From Blastococcus sp. (GTDB taxonomy: Bacteria; Actinomycetota; Actinomycetes; Mycobacteriales; Geodermatophilaceae): a DNA stretch of 9,851 nucleotides. The stretch is taken from NCBI GenBank assembly GCA_025963345.1, contig JAOPUS010000333.1:1-9851 (forward strand), read 5' to 3'. Under the pieces are notes generated by a model that had not been told where the DNA came from, searched no databases, and worked only from the letters and a program-made list of their open reading frames with translations. The translations under genes were made by a program, and so were the position numbers. Each line of letters opens with the position of its first letter. The stretch's first letter is position 1. Shown piece by piece: positions 6,321-9,851 of the stretch.

Positions 6321-6373
6321 GGCACGACAAGGGCCCCCTCCCGCCATGGCGAGAGGGGGCCCTCTGTCGTGCC
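6321..6373. terminator. Strong bidirectional terminator between convergent operons
   Basis: The arms 6321-6340 and 6353-6373 are complementary over about 20 base pairs with a single bulged base. GGCACGACA pairs with TGTCGTGCC at the outside and AGGGCCCCCTC with GAGGGGGCCCT inside. The 12-base loop contains GCCATGGC. The hairpin lies 96 bases after the dehydrogenase stop and 7 bases past the efflux-pump stop on the other strand, so it can end both transcripts. It is the most stable-looking fold in the window. The remainder of 6225-6380 holds nothing else I can identify. Confidence 0.85.
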
Positions 6374-6380
6374 GGGGGGA

Positions 6381-8138
6381 TCAGTCCCGCGCGTCCCCGG
6401 GTCGTCCGACCGGGGGCGCGACCGACGTGGGCGCGGCGGCGCCGGCAGCCTGAGCCGCGTCCTCGGCCGGGCTGTCGTCGTCGTCCCCGGTCAGTTCGCC
6501 GGCGCCCGACTGTCGGGCCTGGATGCCCGACTCCTTGCGCAGCGGCACCTCGGGGAGGAACCACAGGACGAAGAAGCCGATCGCCACGACCGCGGCGGCG
6601 ACCAGGAAGACCAGGTCGATGGTGTTCGAGAACCCGGTCTTGATCGGCAGGGCGAGGAAGGACGGCAGCTGCTGGATGTAGGACGTGTTCGACAGGTCGA
6701 CGGCGCCGGCCAGCTGGCCACTCTGCACCGCCTGGGCCACCCGGGGGTCGGTGGATGAGCTCAGCGCGTTGCCGATGTCGGTGGGCAGCCGGGTGAACAG
6801 GATCGACAGGAACGCCGCGACACCGATCGTGCCGCCCATCTGGCGGAAGAAGGTGACCGACGAGGTGGCCACACCCATCTCGTCGGGGCGGACGGCGTTC
6901 TGCACCGCGAGGATCACCGGCTGGAAGTTGAAGCCCAGGCCGACGCCGAGCAGCACCATGAAGGGGACCAGCGTCCAGACCGAGGTGTCCGCGTCGATGA
7001 TGAACGACATCGCGACCAACGCCGCGACGATGAAGACGACGCCGACCAGCGGGTAGATCTTGTACTTCCCGGTCTTGCTGATGGCGATGCCCGAGCCCAT
7101 CGCGCCGGACATGATGCCGGCGACCAGCGGGATCATCTGCAGGCCGGCGATCGTCGGGCTCGAGTCGTGCACGATCTGCAGGTACTGGGGCAGGAGCAGG
7201 ATCCCGCCGAACATGCCGGCGCCCAGGACGATGCTGCTGACGCTGCCGATCGCGAAGCTGCGGTTGGTGAACAGGCGCAGCGGGATCAGTGCGTCGTCCT
7301 TGTAGGCCCGCTCGGCGAGGATGAAGCCGATCAGCCCGACGACTCCGATGGCGTAGCAGAGCAGCGCCCTGCCCGAGTCCCAGCCCCAGGTGCGGCCCTG
7401 CTCGGCGACGATGAGCAGCGGGACGAGGCAGACGATCAGCGCCAGCGCGCCGGGCCAGTCGATCCGGTGGTCGCGGCGGGTGTGCGGCAGGTGCAGCACC
7501 CGGGAGACGACGACGAACGCGAGGATGCCCAGCGGGACGTTGATGAAGAAGATCCAGCGCCATCCGGCGAGGCCGAGGATCGAGGACTGGCCGGCGAGGA
7601 AGCCGCCGATGACCGGGCCGAGCACGCACGAGGTCCCGAAGACGGCCATGAAGAAGCCCTGGTACCGCGAGCGCTCCCGGGGCGGCACGATGTCGCCGAT
7701 GATGGCCAGGGCCAGCGACATCAGGCCGCCGGCGCCGATGCCCTGGAGGGCGCGGAAGGCCGCGAGCTGGTACATCGAGTTGGCGAACGCGCAGGCCAAC
7801 GAGCCGACGACGAACACCCCGATGGCGAACAGGTAGAACGGCCGCCGACCGTAGAGGTCCGACAGCTTGCCGTAGAGCGGGGTGGCGATCGTCGAGGTGA
7901 TCAGGAACGCCGTCGTCGCCCAGGCCTGCAGGTCGTAGCCCTGCAGGTCGTCGGCGATGGTCCGGATCGCGGTGGACACGACCGTCTGGTCGAGCGCGGC
8001 CAGGAACATGCCGAGCACGAGGCCGATCAGGATCGTGACGATCTGGCGGTGCGTGAAGACGCCGCTGGCATCCGGCGCGGCGGCCGCCGCACGGGCATCC
8101 CTGCGGCCGGCCGCGGTGGTGCGGGTGGACTGGCTCAT
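6381..8138 (-). CDS. DHA2-family multidrug efflux transporter (MFS, 14 helices)
   Basis: Proton-driven drug exporter of the inner membrane, EmrB/QacA type, 585 residues. I count 14 hydrophobic segments, from about 33-50 through 506-529, as expected for DHA2. Family motifs are clear: LDQTVVSTAIRTIADDL (49-65) with Asp50, motif A GKLSDLYGRRP (90-100), motif B with RALQGIGAGG (129-138), motif C GPVIGGFLAG (174-183), and GWRWIFFINVPLG (192-204). A large loop lies between helices 13 and 14 (about 450-505). The C-terminal tail is hydrophilic with an acidic run (GDDDDSPAED, 551-560) and looks disordered. The ATG at 8138 overlaps the marR stop (ATGA) with GAGAGAG just upstream, so the pump is translated together with its presumed repressor. 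Substrates cannot be predicted from the sequence; antibiotics or toxic dyes are typical for the family. Confidence 0.95.
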   Translation of the reverse strand: MSQSTRTTAAGRRDARAAAAAPDASGVFTHRQIVTILIGLVLGMFLAALDQTVVSTAIRTIADDLQGYDLQAWATTAFLITSTIATPLYGKLSDLYGRRPFYLFAIGVFVVGSLACAFANSMYQLAAFRALQGIGAGGLMSLALAIIGDIVPPRERSRYQGFFMAVFGTSCVLGPVIGGFLAGQSSILGLAGWRWIFFINVPLGILAFVVVSRVLHLPHTRRDHRIDWPGALALIVCLVPLLIVAEQGRTWGWDSGRALLCYAIGVVGLIGFILAERAYKDDALIPLRLFTNRSFAIGSVSSIVLGAGMFGGILLLPQYLQIVHDSSPTIAGLQMIPLVAGIMSGAMGSGIAISKTGKYKIYPLVGVVFIVAALVAMSFIIDADTSVWTLVPFMVLLGVGLGFNFQPVILAVQNAVRPDEMGVATSSVTFFRQMGGTIGVAAFLSILFTRLPTDIGNALSSSTDPRVAQAVQSGQLAGAVDLSNTSYIQQLPSFLALPIKTGFSNTIDLVFLVAAAVVAIGFFVLWFLPEVPLRKESGIQARQSGAGELTGDDDDSPAEDAAQAAGAAAPTSVAPPVGRPGDARD

Positions 8139-8668
8139 GGGATCTCTCTCGGGTCGGTGGGGGCGGCGCCGGCGGGGGCGTCGGGATTACCGGGCAGGGT
8201 GGCGGTGATGTCGTCGAGGAGCCGGCCGAACAGCGTGGTCAGCGCCGCAAGGTCACGGGCGTCCCAGTCGGCGGTCACGTGGGCGAGGTGGCTCTCCCGC
8301 TCGCGGCGCAGGGCCTCGTGCGCCGTGTGGCCGGCGTCGGTGACGTGCAGCCGGCTGGCCCGGCCGTCGGACTCATCGGCGACCCGCCGGACGAGACCCT
8401 GTTCGACGAGCGCGGCGACGTGCCGGCTGACGGTCGAGGGGTCGGCGTGGACGAGGTCGGCGAGCGCGCCCTGGCGCAGCGGCCCGAGACGCACGAGCGG
8501 GAACAGCAGCACGAGAGCCGCCCGGTCGCGGCTCTCCGTCTTGGCCATCTGCGTCTTGAGCGCGTGCACCAGGCGCATGAAGCGGGGCAGTTGCTCGGAC
8601 AGCGTGCGCACCTCGCCGAGCCGGTCGACGGGATCGACCGCGCCGGACGGGACGACGGTGGCGGACAT
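8135..8668 (-). CDS. MarR-family transcriptional regulator of the efflux operon
   Basis: Dimeric winged-helix regulator of 177 residues. Helices RTLSEQLPRFMRLVHALK (21-38) lead to the winged helix-turn-helix. GALADLVHADPSTVSRHVAALVEQGLVRR (67-95) carries the recognition helix, and the wing ADESDGRASRLHVTDAG (97-113) has the family DxRxxxLxxT pattern. C-terminal helices (about 115-160) would form the dimer interface, and a Pro/Ala-rich tail ends the protein. ATG 8668 is preferred because CGGAG lies just upstream. An in-frame ATG 60 bases earlier (8728) would begin inside the promoter and operator sequences described here. As first gene of a marR-pump operon overlapping by 4 bases, it most likely represses its own operon and releases DNA when the pumped compound or an oxidant binds. 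No cysteine is present, so thiol-based redox sensing of the OhrR type is unlikely. Confidence 0.93.
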   Translation of the reverse strand: MSATVVPSGAVDPVDRLGEVRTLSEQLPRFMRLVHALKTQMAKTESRDRAALVLLFPLVRLGPLRQGALADLVHADPSTVSRHVAALVEQGLVRRVADESDGRASRLHVTDAGHTAHEALRRERESHLAHVTADWDARDLAALTTLFGRLLDDITATLPGNPDAPAGAAPTDPREIP

Positions 8669-8698
8669 GTGGCTCCGATGGGTGAAGGGAAGAGATGC

Positions 8699-8728
8699 AC
8701 GGTACAACCCGTTGCACGATGCACGCAA
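8699..8728 (-). promoter_or_regulatory. Promoter of the marR-efflux operon
   Basis: On the minus strand TTGCGT (8728-8723) is followed after 18 bases by TACCGT (8704-8699), a TAnnnT -10 box. Transcription would start near 8692, giving a leader of about 25 bases before ATG 8668. Both elements overlap palindromes listed separately. Confidence 0.5.
8702..8717. promoter_or_regulatory. Operator candidate 1 (covers the -10 of marR)
   Basis: GTACAACCCGTTGCAC is a 16-base imperfect palindrome, with 12 of 16 positions symmetric and a CAAC-CC-GTTG core. It overlaps the -10 element of the marR promoter by three bases. Confidence 0.45.
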
Positions 8729-8736
8729 TCAGTTGC
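8725..8736. promoter_or_regulatory. Operator candidate 2 (covers the -35 of marR)
   Basis: GCAATCAGTTGC has perfect GCAA/TTGC arms around four bases and overlaps the -35 element. Its centre lies 21 bases from that of operator candidate 1, about two helical turns, so two bound dimers would face the same side. TTGC half-sites recur across 8711-8736. Confidence 0.45.
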
Positions 8737-8848
8737 AGCGTACACAGAATGTGACCTGGCGTACGTCCACGGCGGTCGTGGGCAATGGGATCCTTGAGCC
8801 CTACCGCCCTGGTACCCCAGCCCGACCGAGAGGAACGCGAGCCCGCCC

Positions 8849-9851
8849 GTGAGTGCACCCGCAGACGATCTGCGCGCACGGCTGCCGGCGCTCACGATCC
8901 TCGACGAGCACCGGCTCCGCCGGCGGCTCGACGGGCTCCGCAAGACCCGCGATCCCCAGGCCCGTGAGCGGCAGCGCGACCGCATCGCCGCCGATGTCGC
9001 CGCCGCCGAAGCGCGCATCGCGCGCCGCCGGGCCGCCGTCCCGGTGATCAGCTATCCCGACGAACTGCCGGTCAGCCAGAGTCGCGACGAGATCGCCGCG
9101 GCGCTGCGCGACTCCCAGGTGGTCGTGGTCGCGGGAGAGACCGGCTCGGGGAAGACGACCCAGCTGCCCAAGATCGCCCTGGAGCTGGGCCGCGGCATCC
9201 GGGGCCGGATCGGCCACACCCAGCCGCGCCGCATCGCCGCACGCAGCGTGGCCGAGCGGATCGCCGAGGAGGTCGGCAGCCCGCTGGGCGAGGTGGTCGG
9301 CTGGAAGGTGCGGTTCACCGACCAGGTCGGCGACGGGACGCTGGTCAAGCTGATGACCGACGGCGTGCTCCTGGCCGAGATCGCGCACGACCGGCTGCTG
9401 CGCCAGTACGACACGATCATCCTCGACGAGGCGCACGAGCGGAGCCTCAACATCGACTTCCTGCTGGGCTACCTCGCCCAGCTGCTGCCGCGGCGCCCCG
9501 ATCTGAAGCTGATCATCACCTCGGCGACGATCGACGTCGAGCGGGTGGCCGCCCACTTCAGTGGCGCACCGATCGTCGAGGTCAGCGGGCGCGCCTATCC
9601 GGTGGAGGTCCGCTACCGCCCCGTCGTCGACCCCGAGGCCCCGGAGGGCAGCCCGGCCGCCGATCCCGACCGCGACCAGGTCAGCGCGATCGTCGACGCC
9701 GTGGACGAACTGGTGGCCGAGGGTCCCGGCGACGTCCTGGTGTTCCTGGCCGGCGAGCGGGAGATCAGCGACACCGCCGACGCCCTCACCGAGCGGGCGT
9801 TCCCGGGCACCGAGGTGCTGCCGCTCTACTCGCGCCTGTCGGCGGCCGACC
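8849..9851 (+). CDS. hrpA: ATP-dependent RNA helicase HrpA, N-terminal part (cut by window edge)
   Basis: DEAH-box RNA helicase; only the first 334 residues are inside the window, and the full protein is normally about 1300. The first 60 residues are helical and rich in Arg and Ala, as is usual before the HrpA helicase core. Motif I GETGSGKT (96-103), motif Ia TQPRRIAARS (124-133), motif II DEAH (193-196), motif III SAT (225-227) and motif IV LVFLAGERE (297-305) are all intact. LYSRLS (327-332) belongs to the second RecA-like domain. The role is ATP-driven RNA remodelling in the cytoplasm, linked in E. coli to mRNA processing and rescue of stalled ribosomes. GTG 8849 is the only in-frame start after the stop at 8795-8797. 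Its Shine-Dalgarno GAGAGGAA (8828-8835) is rather far away (13 bases), suggesting modest initiation. It is divergent from marR. Confidence 0.92.
   Translation, partial: MSAPADDLRARLPALTILDEHRLRRRLDGLRKTRDPQARERQRDRIAADVAAAEARIARRRAAVPVISYPDELPVSQSRDEIAAALRDSQVVVVAGETGSGKTTQLPKIALELGRGIRGRIGHTQPRRIAARSVAERIAEEVGSPLGEVVGWKVRFTDQVGDGTLVKLMTDGVLLAEIAHDRLLRQYDTIILDEAHERSLNIDFLLGYLAQLLPRRPDLKLIITSATIDVERVAAHFSGAPIVEVSGRAYPVEVRYRPVVDPEAPEGSPAADPDRDQVSAIVDAVDELVAEGPGDVLVFLAGEREISDTADALTERAFPGTEVLPLYSRLSAAD

Noticed and set aside
8669..8728. Longer MarR start at 8728
   Set aside because: It would place the coding start on the promoter and operator candidates; ATG 8668 has a Shine-Dalgarno site and gives a normal MarR length.
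7167..8852. A 561-residue open frame on the + strand opposite the efflux pump and MarR genes
   Set aside because: It runs across two well-supported genes and the operator region, and its composition (Asp/Glu/Arg-rich, low complexity) is a GC-frame artefact.
8801..9556. A 251-residue frame on the - strand opposite hrpA
   Set aside because: The + strand here encodes intact helicase motifs I, Ia, II and III, so this is a shadow.
1..9851. Mobile element, CRISPR array, tRNA or phage-like system
   Set aside because: No spaced direct repeats, transposase or integrase motifs, terminal inverted repeats, or tRNA-like folds were seen by reading both strands; a tool-based scan was not possible.

Overview
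The window is very GC-rich (roughly 70% by eye) throughout. Its genes are closely spaced, use GTG as well as ATG starts, and have Shine-Dalgarno sites of the GGAGG type. This fits the chromosome of a high-GC actinobacterium. A soil lineage such as Geodermatophilaceae is my guess from protein style, not something the sequence proves. I see no transposase, integrase, tRNA, rRNA, CRISPR array or phage gene, so this looks like ordinary chromosome rather than an island.

Layout from left to right. (1) At 3-155 is the tail of a membrane protein (+), ending at a long hairpin terminator (161-223) that it shares with the convergent next gene. (2) At 227-2035 (-) is a 602-aa acyl-CoA dehydrogenase of the long, C-terminally extended type. 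(3) A divergent regulatory gap at 2046-2277 holds weak promoter candidates and a palindrome. (4) At 2278-4404 (+) is a soluble PAS-PAS-GGDEF-EAL cyclic-di-GMP enzyme with both active sites and the inhibitory site intact. It is followed by two hairpins, one of which contains its own stop codon. (5) At 4582-6224 (+) a translationally coupled pair encodes a 158-aa protein of unknown function, resembling a shortened SRPBCC fold, and a zinc-dependent alcohol/formaldehyde-dehydrogenase-like enzyme. The pair ends at two hairpins; the larger (6321-6373) serves both strands. (6) At 8668-6381 (-) a MarR-family regulator and a 14-helix DHA2-type drug efflux pump overlap by 4 bases. (7) At 8849 to the right edge (+) is the N-terminal part of a DEAH-box RNA helicase, HrpA.

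How the genes work together. The marR-efflux pair is a self-contained inducible resistance operon. Two palindromes whose centres are 21 bp apart overlap the -10 and -35 elements of a good promoter candidate just upstream, which suggests autorepression. The unknown protein and the dehydrogenase are made from one coupled message and probably act together. The other genes (fatty-acid oxidation, c-di-GMP signalling, RNA helicase) are single units with no evident functional link.

I did not find a convincing new multi-gene system. The items most worth following are the unknown-protein/dehydrogenase pair, the MarR operator arrangement and the stop-codon hairpin.
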